A DNA stretch of 64,000 nt from an uncultured Pirellulaceae bacterium (GTDB taxonomy: Bacteria; Planctomycetota; Planctomycetia; Pirellulales; Pirellulaceae). Where the stretch lies: positions 1-64,000 of the forward strand of contig CALKCK010000009.1 of the NCBI GenBank assembly GCA_938083195.1, written 5' to 3'. The notes beneath the pieces were generated by a model. It was given only the letters and a program-made list of their open reading frames with translations. It had not been told where the DNA came from and ran no database searches. The position numbers and the translations under genes were made by a program. Shown in pieces: positions 9,980 through 19,256 of this stretch. Within the stretch, counting starts at the first letter, position 1, and each line of letters starts with the position of its first letter.

Positions 9980-10687
9980 ATGGGTCAAAAAGTAAATCCA
10001 ATCGCGTTTCGAACCGGGGTCATGGAAGGCTGGAAAAGCCGATGGTATGCTCCCAAAGCCGAATTTGCGACGCTCTTGGTAGAAGACAAAAAGATTCGCG
10101 ATTTTGTGCAAAAGCACCCAACGCAGAATTACAAAGCAGCAGGAATCGATCGAGTTGAGATTGAGCGAACACGAGATGAAGTGAAAGTCACTTTGTTTGT
10201 CGCTCGTCCTGGTTTGATCATCGGTAAAAAGGGGCAGGAAGTAGAACGGCTTCAGAATGAAATGCAAAACCTAATTGGTCGTCGCATTAATTTGAAAGTC
10301 GAAGAGATTGGTCGCCCCGACTTACAAGCTCAGCTTGTAGCCGAAAAGATTTCAGAACAATTACAACGTCGAGCCAGTTTCCGCCGAACGATGAAGCGGG
10401 CTGCAGAAGAGTCAATGGATGCGGGTGCCAAAGGCATCAAGGTTCAGTTGGCCGGGCGTTTAGGTGGTGCAGAGATGGCCCGCCGAGAGAAACACATTAG
10501 CGGTTCGATTCCTTTGAGTACAATTCGCGCTAAAATCAGTTATGGTTTCAGCGAAGCGTTGACTGCTCAAGGGCACATCGGAGTTCAAGTTTGGATTAAC
10601 CAAGGTAATTACGGAGACGAAGTCGATGGCTCAGATGCCAAAACGGGTCAAGCATCGAAAGGTCCAAAGAGGTCATATAAAAGGTAA
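9980..10687 (+). CDS. rpsC: 30S ribosomal protein S3
   Basis: MGQKVNPIAFRTGV...RPGLIIGKKGQEVERL...GRLGGAEMARREKHISGSIPLSTIRAKISYG; C-term overlaps rplP. Confidence 0.97.
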   Translation: MGQKVNPIAFRTGVMEGWKSRWYAPKAEFATLLVEDKKIRDFVQKHPTQNYKAAGIDRVEIERTRDEVKVTLFVARPGLIIGKKGQEVERLQNEMQNLIGRRINLKVEEIGRPDLQAQLVAEKISEQLQRRASFRRTMKRAAEESMDAGAKGIKVQLAGRLGGAEMARREKHISGSIPLSTIRAKISYGFSEALTAQGHIGVQVWINQGNYGDEVDGSDAKTGQASKGPKRSYKR

Positions 10688-11042
10688 CGCTACTCGAGGG
10701 AATACCGTTATCTTTGGTGACTACGGTCTCCAGTCGCTTGATCCAGGCTGGCTGAAGGCACAGACTATCGAAGCGGGTCGTATCGCGGCCCAACAATATA
10801 TTCGCGGAATTGGAAAACTATACATTCGTGTGTTCCCACACCGGTCGATTACGTCGACTCCGTTGGAAACCAGGATGGGTAAGGGTAAGGGTGAGCCTGA
10901 GTATTGGGTCGCCACAATTAAGCCCGGAACCGTTTTGTACGAATTAAGTGGTGTAACCGAACAGCAGGCAAAAATTTGCTTCGCTCGTTTGGCACACAAA
11001 ATGCCATTCCGCGTACGGATGGTAAAACGCCGACCGATCTAA
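10635..11042 (+). CDS. rplP: 50S ribosomal protein L16
   Basis: MPKRVKHRKVQRGHIKG...IRVFPHRSITSTPLETRMGKGKGEPEYWVATIKPGTVLYE; an alternative ATG at 10626 adds MAQ. Confidence 0.96.
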   Translation: MPKRVKHRKVQRGHIKGNATRGNTVIFGDYGLQSLDPGWLKAQTIEAGRIAAQQYIRGIGKLYIRVFPHRSITSTPLETRMGKGKGEPEYWVATIKPGTVLYELSGVTEQQAKICFARLAHKMPFRVRMVKRRPI

Positions 11043-11140
11043 CCATCGGTCGACGCGGGCCGTGCGATGGTGCACGTCTCGGAACGGAAGACAGTAGAAG
11101 AACAACAACTACGTAAAGCGAACTGAAGAGCGAACTGATC

Positions 11141-11365
11141 ATGGCGACCCTATCAGAACTACGGGAAATGAGTAACGAGCAAATGGCAGCCGTCCTCAAA
11201 GAGGCGTGCAAAGATTTGTTTCAGTTGCGAATTAAGGCACAAACCGATCGCTTGGATGTTCCATCGGAACTGAAACGGAATCGCAAACTGGTTGCTCAGA
11301 TCAAAACGATCCAGAGACAACGAGAGATCGAAGCAGCCAAGGCCGCTTCAACTAGCGAAGCCTAG
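11141..11365 (+). CDS. rpmC: 50S ribosomal protein L29
   Basis: TLSELREMSNEQMAAVLKEACKDLFQLRIKA...RKLVAQIKTIQRQREIE. Confidence 0.93.
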   Translation: MATLSELREMSNEQMAAVLKEACKDLFQLRIKAQTDRLDVPSELKRNRKLVAQIKTIQRQREIEAAKAASTSEA

Positions 11366-11427
11366 TCCGTTGACGAACTGAATGCGAAAACGAAATCATT
11401 TAGAGTAAGAAGAAACTGGAATAACAA

Positions 11428-11775
11428 ATGCCGAAACGAATTTTAACCGGTCGCGTCAAAAGCGACAAAATGGACAAGACGCGAGTCGTTCAGATTGCGC
11501 GCCTGGTTCGGCACCCCAAATACGGCAAGATCTATCGCGATCGTACAACTTGTTACGTTCACGATGAGAACAATGAGTCCAAAGAAGGCGATACGGTTCA
11601 GATCATTGAATCGGCGCCACTCTCTAAAAAGAAGCGTTGGGCTTTGGTAAGCGTAATTGAGAAGAGCAACGAAGTTGACGTCACAGCTATGAAGGCTGCC
11701 CGTAAACTGAAAGAAGCAGCTGGAGACGGTAGTGCTGATGCCTCTGAGAACACAGCGGAAACAGCAGCCGAGTAA
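11428..11775 (+). CDS. rpsQ: 30S ribosomal protein S17 with Ala/Glu-rich C-terminal extension
   Basis: LTGRVKSDKMDKTRVVQIARLVRHPKYGKIYRDRTTCYVHDENNESKEGDTVQIIESAPLSKKKRWALVSVIEK. Confidence 0.95.
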   Translation: MPKRILTGRVKSDKMDKTRVVQIARLVRHPKYGKIYRDRTTCYVHDENNESKEGDTVQIIESAPLSKKKRWALVSVIEKSNEVDVTAMKAARKLKEAAGDGSADASENTAETAAE

Positions 11776-11833
11776 AACCGGCTCACGATGCGAACAACGA
11801 TAGATACAAATCACCTTTACACATTGACGAATC

Positions 11834-12202
11834 ATGATTCAAGCAGAAACTAGACTTGCGGTCGCTGATAACACAGGTGCACGAGAGATTATGTGCATCA
11901 AAGTTCTCGGAGGTTCGCGTCGCCGAACCGCCGGACTCGGTGACGTAATCGTTTGCAGTGTCAAGAGTGTTATTCCTGGTAGCGATATCAAGAAAAAGGC
12001 AATCGTTCGTGCGGTCATCGTTCGGTGCAAAAAGGGGACTCGTCGGGAAGACGGCAGCTACATCAAGTTTGACAGTAATGCTGCAGTGATCATCGACAAA
12101 GATAAGAACCCACGTGGAACGCGTATTTTCGGTGCGGTTGCCCGAGAACTTCGCGACAAGAATTACATGAAGATCGTCAGCCTGGCTAATGAAGTTATCT
12201 AA
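11834..12202 (+). CDS. rplN: 50S ribosomal protein L14
   Basis: [31 protein letters not shown]...[28 protein letters not shown]. Confidence 0.97.
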   Translation: MIQAETRLAVADNTGAREIMCIKVLGGSRRRTAGLGDVIVCSVKSVIPGSDIKKKAIVRAVIVRCKKGTRREDGSYIKFDSNAAVIIDKDKNPRGTRIFGAVARELRDKNYMKIVSLANEVI

Positions 12203-12281
12203 TTAGGCCAACGAGAAAATAGAGACAAACAAACGAATAGCGGTTGGAATTATCAACGGCTCACCAGAAAAAGCAAAAATC

Positions 12282-12836
12282 ATGGCTCGACTAAGAGAAC
12301 AATACAAAGAAACTATTCTTCCTGAATTGAAGACTAAATTCGGAAGAGCGAACGCACTTTCGTTGCCACGAATGGAAAAAATCGTGATCAACATGGGTGT
12401 CGGTTCAGCAACACAAGACAAAAAAGAACTCGCCGATGCAAACGCGGCCATGACGTTAATCGCTGGCCAAAAACCAGTGATCACAAAGGCTCGAAAGTCG
12501 ATTGCTAATTTTCGCCTCCGCGAAGGTCAAGCGATCGGTTGTAAAGTCACGTTGCGTGGAGACCGAATGTTCGAATTCATGGATCGCCTATTGTCATTGG
12601 CGCTGCCTCGAGTTCGTGACTTTCGAGGAATTAGTGAGAAGGCGTTTGATGGCCGTGGCAACTACAGCCTGGGCTTGAATGAGTACGGAGTTTTTCCAGA
12701 ATTGAACCCGGATAAATTTACCCGGAAACAAGGGATGAACATTGTATTTGTGACGTCGACCCAAAGCGACGAAGAAGGACGTGAGTTGCTTCGGATGTTT
12801 GGAATGCCGTTTAAGGATTCCAGCAAAAAAGACTAG
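12282..12836 (+). CDS. rplE: 50S ribosomal protein L5
   Basis: EKIVINMGVG...AGQKPVITKARKSIANFRLREGQAIGCKVTLRG...FRGISEKAFDGRGNYSLGL. Confidence 0.97.
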   Translation: MARLREQYKETILPELKTKFGRANALSLPRMEKIVINMGVGSATQDKKELADANAAMTLIAGQKPVITKARKSIANFRLREGQAIGCKVTLRGDRMFEFMDRLLSLALPRVRDFRGISEKAFDGRGNYSLGLNEYGVFPELNPDKFTRKQGMNIVFVTSTQSDEEGRELLRMFGMPFKDSSKKD

Positions 12837-12853
12837 ATACGACGATAGATTTA

Positions 12854-12906
12854 GAACCCGCGTTGGGTTCGATAAGAATAGGTGATCGAGTCAAAAGACT
12901 CAATCA
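12854..12906 (+). promoter_or_regulatory. Two hairpins in the rplE-rpsN spacer
   Basis: GAACCC-GCGTT-GGGTTC (12854-12870) and TGAT-C-GAGTC-AAAA-GACTC-A-ATCA (12883-12906). Confidence 0.4.
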
Positions 12907-12942
12907 AACGTACTTAAACAGAATTTTTTACAGGCTTTTGTT

Positions 12943-13125
12943 GTGGCAAGAAAATCGAAGATCGCTAAAGCGTCTCGACCGAAGTACCCGGTTCGCCGTG
13001 AGCGACGGTGTAAATTGTGTGGCCGCCCCCGAGCGGTTTATCGCAAATTTGGCGTGTGTCGAATCTGCTTTCGCAACCTTGCTGATCAGGGAGTTATCCC
13101 AGGTCTTCGCAAGGCAAGTTGGTAA
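12943..13125 (+). CDS. rpsN: 30S ribosomal protein S14, zinc-binding type
   Basis: GTG start; CxxC...CxxC motif [38 protein letters not shown]. Confidence 0.96.
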   Translation: MARKSKIAKASRPKYPVRRERRCKLCGRPRAVYRKFGVCRICFRNLADQGVIPGLRKASW

Positions 13126-13151
13126 AGGCAAGTTAAGGGAAACAAGCGACT

Positions 13152-13547
13152 ATGATGACTGACCCAATTGCCGACATGCTTACTCGCATCCGCAACGCGG
13201 TGAGCGTGGAACGGCCCAACGTGGAAATGCCAATTTCCAAGGTCAAAAGTGGTGTGGCAGAAGTGCTCAAACGAGAGGGCTTCATATGGGACTGGAAAGC
13301 CGAAGAAGGCGAACCAGTTGGCCAACTACAGATTGATTTAAAATATGGACCAAGCGGCGAAAAAGTAATTCGCCACGTAAAACGTGTCAGTAAACCCGGT
13401 TGCCGGGTCTACTCCAGTGCACGCGATTTGCGACCGGTCTTGAATGGCTTAGGTATTTCGATCCTCAGCACCAGCAAAGGTGTGATGAGTGACCGAGAAG
13501 CCCGCCAGCAAAAAGTGGGTGGCGAAGTGTTGTGTGAAGTCTGGTAA
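13152..13547 (+). CDS. rpsH: 30S ribosomal protein S8
   Basis: MTDPIADMLTRIRNAVSVERPNVEMPISKVK...ISILSTSKGVMSDREARQQKVGGEVLCEVW. Confidence 0.97.
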   Translation: MMTDPIADMLTRIRNAVSVERPNVEMPISKVKSGVAEVLKREGFIWDWKAEEGEPVGQLQIDLKYGPSGEKVIRHVKRVSKPGCRVYSSARDLRPVLNGLGISILSTSKGVMSDREARQQKVGGEVLCEVW

Positions 13548-13670
13548 GAGGTTCGCCTGACCAGAAATGAGTCAGCCGAATTCAAACGGGGAAACCCGTC
13601 CGAATCTGGCCCAGAACTCGCTGATGATTCGGCGGTTCTGATACAAAAAACAAATTGTTGGAAAAGATCC

Positions 13671-14207
13671 ATGTCAAGAATTGGCAATAAACCTATCTCA
13701 ATCGTCGACGGTGTTACCGTCAGCGTGACCGATGGAAACATTGATATTGAAGGCCCCAAAGGCAAATTGAGCTACCGGCATCGACCGGAAGTTTCAGTTG
13801 TCGTGGAAGAAGGCATCGTGAAAGTTTCGCGTGGGCGAAACGATAAAAATTCACGAGCGTTTCACGGACTTACCCGGGCTTTATTGCAAAACATGATTCT
13901 CGGCGTCAAAGACGGCTACGAGAAAAAACTTGAGCTACAAGGCGTTGGTTACGTTTGCCAGATCGCTGGCAAACAACTGAAACTACGCGTTGGCCTAGCC
14001 AATGAGCTCGTTAAGGACATCCCCGATGGCCTCGACGTCACCTGTCCTGATCAGACACACGTGGATGTTAAGGGTTGTGATAAACAAAAAGTCGGCCAAT
14101 TCGCCGCAGAGGTTCGCTCACTGCGAAAACCTGAGCCCTACAAAGGGAAAGGGATTCGATACGTTGGCGAACATGTGAAACTTAAAGCGGGTAAATCAGC
14201 CCAGTAA
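13671..14207 (+). CDS. rplF: 50S ribosomal protein L6
   Basis: [17 protein letters not shown]...EGPKGKLSY...[25 protein letters not shown]. Confidence 0.97.
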   Translation: MSRIGNKPISIVDGVTVSVTDGNIDIEGPKGKLSYRHRPEVSVVVEEGIVKVSRGRNDKNSRAFHGLTRALLQNMILGVKDGYEKKLELQGVGYVCQIAGKQLKLRVGLANELVKDIPDGLDVTCPDQTHVDVKGCDKQKVGQFAAEVRSLRKPEPYKGKGIRYVGEHVKLKAGKSAQ

Positions 14208-14287
14208 CCGAGGATTCCGGTAAATGGATTACCGGGTGGGTTTGGGCGGTTTTTCGGTTGGAAATAAAATTAAAGCGAGATAGTTCG

Positions 14288-14656
14288 GTGAGAAAACAAA
14301 AACTAGTTAACAAGCAGCGTTGGCGTCGCACAAATCGTGTGCGCAAGAAACTGCGTGGTGATGCCACTTGCCCTCGGTTGAGTGTCCGCCGCAGTAACAA
14401 ACACCTGTATTGTCAACTGATTGACGACGATGCCGGAAAGACACTCGCTTCAGCAAGTACACGAGATAAAACCCTCGCCGAACAAATTGGTTATGGCGGA
14501 AACTGCGAAGCTGCAAAGATTATCGGTGCAGCAATCGCCGAACGAGCCATCGCAGCCGGAGTTACAGAAGCCTGTTTCGACCGCGGACCTTACAAGTTTC
14601 ACGGCCGTGTAGCAGAACTCGCCAACGCAGCACGCGAAGGTGGATTGAAGTTTTAG
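14288..14656 (+). CDS. rplR: 50S ribosomal protein L18
   Basis: [42 protein letters not shown]...[29 protein letters not shown] at 14288 likely start. Confidence 0.93.
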   Translation: MRKQKLVNKQRWRRTNRVRKKLRGDATCPRLSVRRSNKHLYCQLIDDDAGKTLASASTRDKTLAEQIGYGGNCEAAKIIGAAIAERAIAAGVTEACFDRGPYKFHGRVAELANAAREGGLKF

Positions 14657-14669
14657 TGAGTTAAATAAC

Positions 14670-14789
14670 GGAGCAGCCACCGGACATTTGGTCTGCTCCC
14701 GCTGGTTTAAAACAGCATGTTGCGGGTAGAATTTAAACAAGAAATCAAATACGAACTGTTAGAATGAGTCTCGCTTAGGCAGATTCATT
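14670..14789 (+). promoter_or_regulatory. Two hairpins in the rplR-rpsE spacer
   Basis: GGAGCAG (14670-14676) / CTGCTCC (14693-14699); AATGAGTCT (14763-14771) / AGATTCATT (14781-14789, one G-U pair). Confidence 0.4.
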
Positions 14790-14810
14790 ATGAAAACATC
14801 GAGGTAGAAA

Positions 14811-15323
14811 GTGGCTAAAGGCAACCGAAAAGACAACCGGAAAGATCAGGACAAGCCTAGCTCCGGTTTGATCGAGAGAACGGTAAAAATCAAACGCTGT
14901 GCTGCCGTAGTCAAAGGTGGTCGCCGATTCAGTTTTGCGGCCATGGTTGTCTGTGGCGATGGCAAAGGCAAAGTTGGCTGGGGCTACGGCAAAGCTAACG
15001 AAGTTCAGCCAAGCGTTGAAAAAGCAAACAAGCAAGCTTCGAGATCACTGGTTACTGTCAACATGATCGATGGATCAATTCCACACCGGATTGACGGTCG
15101 TTTTGGAGCCGCTCGCGTTGTGCTCCTACCAGCCGGTCCTGGTACCGGTATTATCGCCGGCTCAGCGGTTCGCGCCGTTTGCGAAGCTGCCGGTGTAAAG
15201 AACATTTTGACCAAGAGCTTCGGGAGCAACAATCCAGTGACGCTTGTCAAAGCCACGATTGAAGCTCTTCAACATGCACGAACAAAGGACGACGTAGAGC
15301 GTCTGCGAGGAGTCCAACTGTGA
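14811..15323 (+). CDS. rpsE: 30S ribosomal protein S5
   Basis: [44 protein letters not shown]...[48 protein letters not shown] start. Confidence 0.96.
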   Translation: MAKGNRKDNRKDQDKPSSGLIERTVKIKRCAAVVKGGRRFSFAAMVVCGDGKGKVGWGYGKANEVQPSVEKANKQASRSLVTVNMIDGSIPHRIDGRFGAARVVLLPAGPGTGIIAGSAVRAVCEAAGVKNILTKSFGSNNPVTLVKATIEALQHARTKDDVERLRGVQL

Positions 15324-15814
15324 ATATAAACGACGTACACGAAGGCATTCAAAAGTTCAAAAAGCGCAAGAGGATTGGCCGGGGTACCGGTTCTGGTCTT
15401 GGAAAAACTTCCGGGCGTGGCCACAAAGGTCAACGATCTCGCGCTGGACACTCGCAACACCCAACCTTTCAAGGTGGTGCGATGCCAATGATTCGACGAA
15501 TTCCAAAGCGCGGATTTAACAACAAGTGGGCAGTCGAAGTTGGTGAAGTCAACATCGGAGAGTTGGAATCCAATTTCTCCGCTGGTGAAGAAGTCACTCC
15601 AGATAGCCTCCGCGAAAAAGACCTTGTCAATTACCGCTACGAAGAGCTAAAAGTCTTGGGCAAGGGCGAGATCACGAAGAAATTAACCGTACATGCCCAT
15701 CGATTTAGTGCCTCGGCCAAAGAAAAAATCGAAAAAGCCGGTGGAACTGCGGTTGAGCTTCCAAAAAAGAAGGCTGTCGTTAAGAATAAAATGAGATCTG
15801 CCACGAATAAGTGA
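15320..15814 (+). CDS. rplO: 50S ribosomal protein L15
   Basis: [53 protein letters not shown] start overlapping the rpsE stop by 4 nt. Confidence 0.95.
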   Translation: MNINDVHEGIQKFKKRKRIGRGTGSGLGKTSGRGHKGQRSRAGHSQHPTFQGGAMPMIRRIPKRGFNNKWAVEVGEVNIGELESNFSAGEEVTPDSLREKDLVNYRYEELKVLGKGEITKKLTVHAHRFSASAKEKIEKAGGTAVELPKKKAVVKNKMRSATNK

Positions 15815-15895
15815 TTCGGAGCAACCCGATCGTTGGTTGCTTTGGCAAATTCGCCGTCGGGCAAACTGTAGAAGGATCGTCAGGAACACGAAACT

Positions 15896-17272
15896 ATGTT
15901 AGAGAAGCTCCGTCTCATTTTTACGATTCCGGAACTCCGGAACAAGGTCCTGTTTACCTTGGCCCTGCTCGCGGTTTATCGAATCGGATGGCAGATTCCG
16001 CTGCCAATGATCGACCAGGAAGCCGTATCTGAATTCGCCAAGAACATGAGCGGTGACCTGACTAAATTTTTAGCCAAAGTCTCGGTCTTCAGCGGCAGCC
16101 AATTAAACCAGGCCACAATCTTCGGTCTTGGTATCATGCCCTACATCTCTGCATCGATTATTTTGCAGCTGATGGGCACCGTCTACAAGCCTCTCGAAGA
16201 ACTTAAGAAAGAGGGCGAAGCTGGACGCAAAAAAATCAATGAGTACACCCGTTATCTAACCGTTGTCCTTTGCCTTATTCAAAGTGCAGGATATCTCTGG
16301 TTTGTGATCATGGCCGACCCCTCGGGAACCGGCGCGCAGAATATGACCAACGAAGCCTTTGAAGTGGCGAACACGGGTAAGTTGACGTTGGGCTGGCAGT
16401 TGACCGCGATCTTAATCATGACCAGTGGAAGTGTGTTCCTGATGTGGCTCGGCGAGCAAATCGACGAGTATGGCATCGGAAACGGGATTAGCCTCCTGAT
16501 CATGGCCGGTATTGTCGCAATGATGCCGAGTGCTTTGATGAGCCTGTTGAACAACGCGACCTTCGAATTGAACGGTTTCAATTCTGGGATCGGTTTGGAA
16601 AAGATCATCATGTTGGTGATGATGTTCGTTGGCGTGGTTGTCGGAGTCGTTTTCGTAACCCTCGGACAACGTCGTATTCCAACGCAGAGTGCGAAACACG
16701 TTCGAGGAAGACGCGTCTACGGTGGAACAAGACAGTACATGCCTTTGCGTGTTAACCAAGCGGGTGTGATGCCGATTATCTTCGCGCAAAGCCTCTTGAT
16801 GATTCCGCCGTTTATCTTCAGCTACTTCGGTGCAGGAGATGGATTTTTCAGTGGTATCTCTTTGAGCCTCGGAGGACTTCTCGGAGATCCAACCTCGATG
16901 GTCTATAACCTGGTTTATATTGGGATGATTTACTTCTTCTGTTACTTCTGGACAGCGATCACGTTCAATCCGAAAGAAATTTCGGACAACATGAAAGACA
17001 ACGGAACGTTCATTCCAGGTTATCGTCCTGGACGCCGAACAGAGGATTATCTTGAGAAAGTAATCGAACGAATCACTTACGTCGGTGCAGGATTCCTGGC
17101 GTTAATTGCCGTTGTTCCGACAATCATCTCGGAATTACTTGGTGTCGATTATATGGTTGCCAGTTTCTACGGTGGAACAGGCCTCTTGATCGCCGTCAGC
17201 GTGGCGTTCGATCTTGTCCAAAAAATTGATAGCCACCTCGTCATGAGAAATCATGCGGGTCTGCTTGAATAA
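15896..17272 (+). CDS. secY: Preprotein translocase subunit SecY
   Basis: Multi-TM; LAVYRIGWQIPLP...GLGIMPYISASIILQLM...GNGISLLIMAGIV...FNPKEISDNMKDNGTFIPGYRPGRRTEDYLEKVIERITYVGAGFLALI. Confidence 0.97.
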   Translation: MLEKLRLIFTIPELRNKVLFTLALLAVYRIGWQIPLPMIDQEAVSEFAKNMSGDLTKFLAKVSVFSGSQLNQATIFGLGIMPYISASIILQLMGTVYKPLEELKKEGEAGRKKINEYTRYLTVVLCLIQSAGYLWFVIMADPSGTGAQNMTNEAFEVANTGKLTLGWQLTAILIMTSGSVFLMWLGEQIDEYGIGNGISLLIMAGIVAMMPSALMSLLNNATFELNGFNSGIGLEKIIMLVMMFVGVVVGVVFVTLGQRRIPTQSAKHVRGRRVYGGTRQYMPLRVNQAGVMPIIFAQSLLMIPPFIFSYFGAGDGFFSGISLSLGGLLGDPTSMVYNLVYIGMIYFFCYFWTAITFNPKEISDNMKDNGTFIPGYRPGRRTEDYLEKVIERITYVGAGFLALIAVVPTIISELLGVDYMVASFYGGTGLLIAVSVAFDLVQKIDSHLVMRNHAGLLE

Positions 17273-17307
17273 CTACTTTTAAGTTTTAGATTACGCGGTA
17301 GCAAACA

Positions 17308-17427
17308 GTGAAAATTCCGAAAATTGACAGCGACCTAGTCCCCTATCTGATTCTTCTGGGGATGATCATGGCGGCAACCGGTGCGGGTCAAATGTGGGTC
17401 TTAACAGCCCTAATTCTCCCAAGCTAA
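17308..17427 (+). CDS. Candidate 39-aa small membrane protein downstream of secY
   Basis: GTG start: MKIPKIDSDLVPYLILLGMIMAATGAGQMWVLTALILPS; hydrophobic, 35 nt after secY, same strand. Confidence 0.4.
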   Translation: MKIPKIDSDLVPYLILLGMIMAATGAGQMWVLTALILPS

Positions 17428-17442
17428 TTCTCCCAAGCTAAT
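17411..17442. repeat. 14-bp tandem duplication (TAATTCTCCCAAGC, 2.3 copies)
   Basis: Direct reading. Confidence 0.9.
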
Positions 17443-17607
17443 CGGTGAACTCTGATTTCTTCCACCAGTTGAGATCAGTCACCGTTTCTTCGTTTCCTTT
17501 TCTCAGACCGGCATTCGGCTCTGTTGCACGGAACCAGTGTTGGCAACGGAAGAATCGCGGTAGCTCCCCAAAAAAGCACTTCTCGTCCACCACAGCGGGC
17601 GTGGCTA

Positions 17608-17631
17608 TCCACGGGAGTTTGCTCCCGTGGA
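17608..17631. repeat. REP-like perfect palindrome TCCACGGGAG-TTTG-CTCCCGTGGA
   Basis: 10-bp perfect stem, 4-nt loop, no T-tract on either side. Confidence 0.6.
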
Positions 17632-17962
17632 ATTACTCTAAGTTCATGCCACCAACTTCGGCTTTGTAAAATTCACAGCGTCTTGCTAAGCGTTCAGGAG
17701 CGGAGACGAGGAAAGAGCAATTCGTCGCTGCTTGGCATTACTTTTAATTCAAGCATGTTTCTCCCGCTTCACTTCAAAAGACGTCCCCGGCAGATGCTCC
17801 CGACATCCTCTTGATGAATCTCGATCACGTTGGTTACGAAAGGTTCAGTTGAGGGAAACAACAGAGCCTGATTAACCCATTTCTCAAGCTGCAATTTCTA
17901 TCCTTGAAACGAATGAGTCGCGGCAGAATCGGTGCGCTAAAAATTCCAGCGAACTATCTCAA

Positions 17963-18742
17963 TTACGAAGCATCCAAATTGAAGACGCGCTTCGCATTGG
18001 CCGTAGTCATCTCAGAAAATAAATCGAGGTCGACGCCTCGCACGTCAGCCAGACAAGTGGCTGTGTGGCAAACCATAGCGGGTTGATTAGGCCGCTTACT
18101 ACGATGGGGATGAGGTGTCAGGTAAGGCGCATCAGTTTCGACTAGGATTCGATCGTCGGGAATTCGAGCAGCAATCCCCCTGAGTTCGTCCGACTTTTTA
18201 AAAGTCACCATACCCGCGAAACTAATGTACATTCCTAAATCAAGACAATGCTGAGCGGTTTCCCACGACCCCGCAAAGGAATGCATAATTCCAATCACTC
18301 TGCCATCGCGTTGGTGCTCATCAAGCATTGCGAGAATATCCGATTCGCATTCTCGCATGTGAATTACGAGGGGTTTTTCTGTTTCAAAGGAGAGCTCAAT
18401 GTGTTTGGCAAACCAGATTCTTTGCCTTTCGATTGGACAGTAGTCCCAATAGCGATCTAAACCAGTTTCTCCAATCGCAACCACCTCTGGCTGGGTTGCG
18501 AGTTCAATAATTTCTTGCCAATCACGTTCCGTTGCATCCTGGCAATGATTAGGGTGGATACCGACCGCCGAGTGGATCTGAGGATATTCCCGGGCAAGTT
18601 CCGAACACTTTCGGCTAGTCATTGCAGTCGTACCGATGGCCGTGATTCCCACTAAACCAGCAGACGAGGCATTTTCGAGCACTTGCCCTAAGATTGGGAG
18701 CAATTGCTCATCTTCGAGATGGGCGTGAGTGTCAAACAACAT
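17963..18742 (-). CDS. tatD: TatD family metal-dependent deoxyribonuclease
   Basis: MLFDTHAHLEDEQ...AVGIHPNH...VAIGETGLDRYWD...VIHMRE...ILVETDAPYLTP. Confidence 0.93.
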   Translation of the reverse strand: MLFDTHAHLEDEQLLPILGQVLENASSAGLVGITAIGTTAMTSRKCSELAREYPQIHSAVGIHPNHCQDATERDWQEIIELATQPEVVAIGETGLDRYWDYCPIERQRIWFAKHIELSFETEKPLVIHMRECESDILAMLDEHQRDGRVIGIMHSFAGSWETAQHCLDLGMYISFAGMVTFKKSDELRGIAARIPDDRILVETDAPYLTPHPHRSKRPNQPAMVCHTATCLADVRGVDLDLFSEMTTANAKRVFNLDAS

Positions 18743-18791
18743 GATCGAACCTGAAAGCGTTGCGAACGCTGCCGCTTAAAGTGGACAGAGC

Positions 18792-19256
18792 CTACGAATT
18801 GGAAAAACTTCGATCGCCAGATTGGCGGATCAAGGGTAAATCCACGGGGCGACGCAGTGGACAGTCCTCATCAGCAGGATGCCAGTACATCACTTCTTTA
18901 TCACCTAAATGCCAACACAGACAGACAGCCTCACCCTCCCTCATTGCCGGGAAGTCAACAAACCCTTCGCTGACTTGGGCGGCACCAAGCTCGAGCTGAG
19001 TCAGCTCGTTAACAAATTTATCAAGCCTGTCTGATTTGAGTTCATTTGTCTGCTCAATCGACTCTAACTCTTTTGCGTAGTCGTCATCCTGAGCACCTCC
19101 ACCACGCCCTCCAACAAGGTAGTCAAGCCGCTCCCTCGTTTCGCTGACCTCTTTCGAAAGCACAACGATATCTTGAACGATCATCTTGACTAAAGGCAGC
19201 GTCAAATTCGCTGTTCGAATGGTGAAATTCTTATTTTTTGAGGATGCTGTCTTCAT
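18792..19256 (-). CDS. DUF2203-like protein
   Basis: FTIRTANLTLPLVKMIVQDIV...GAAQVSEGFVDFPAMREGEAVCLCWHLGDKEVMYWHPADEDCPLRRP. Confidence 0.75.
   Translation of the reverse strand: MKTASSKNKNFTIRTANLTLPLVKMIVQDIVVLSKEVSETRERLDYLVGGRGGGAQDDDYAKELESIEQTNELKSDRLDKFVNELTQLELGAAQVSEGFVDFPAMREGEAVCLCWHLGDKEVMYWHPADEDCPLRRPVDLPLIRQSGDRSFSNS

Noticed and set aside
17445-17814. Plus-strand ORFs 17445-17669 and 17524-17814
   Set aside because: Span the REP-like palindrome, low-quality composition, no recognisable family
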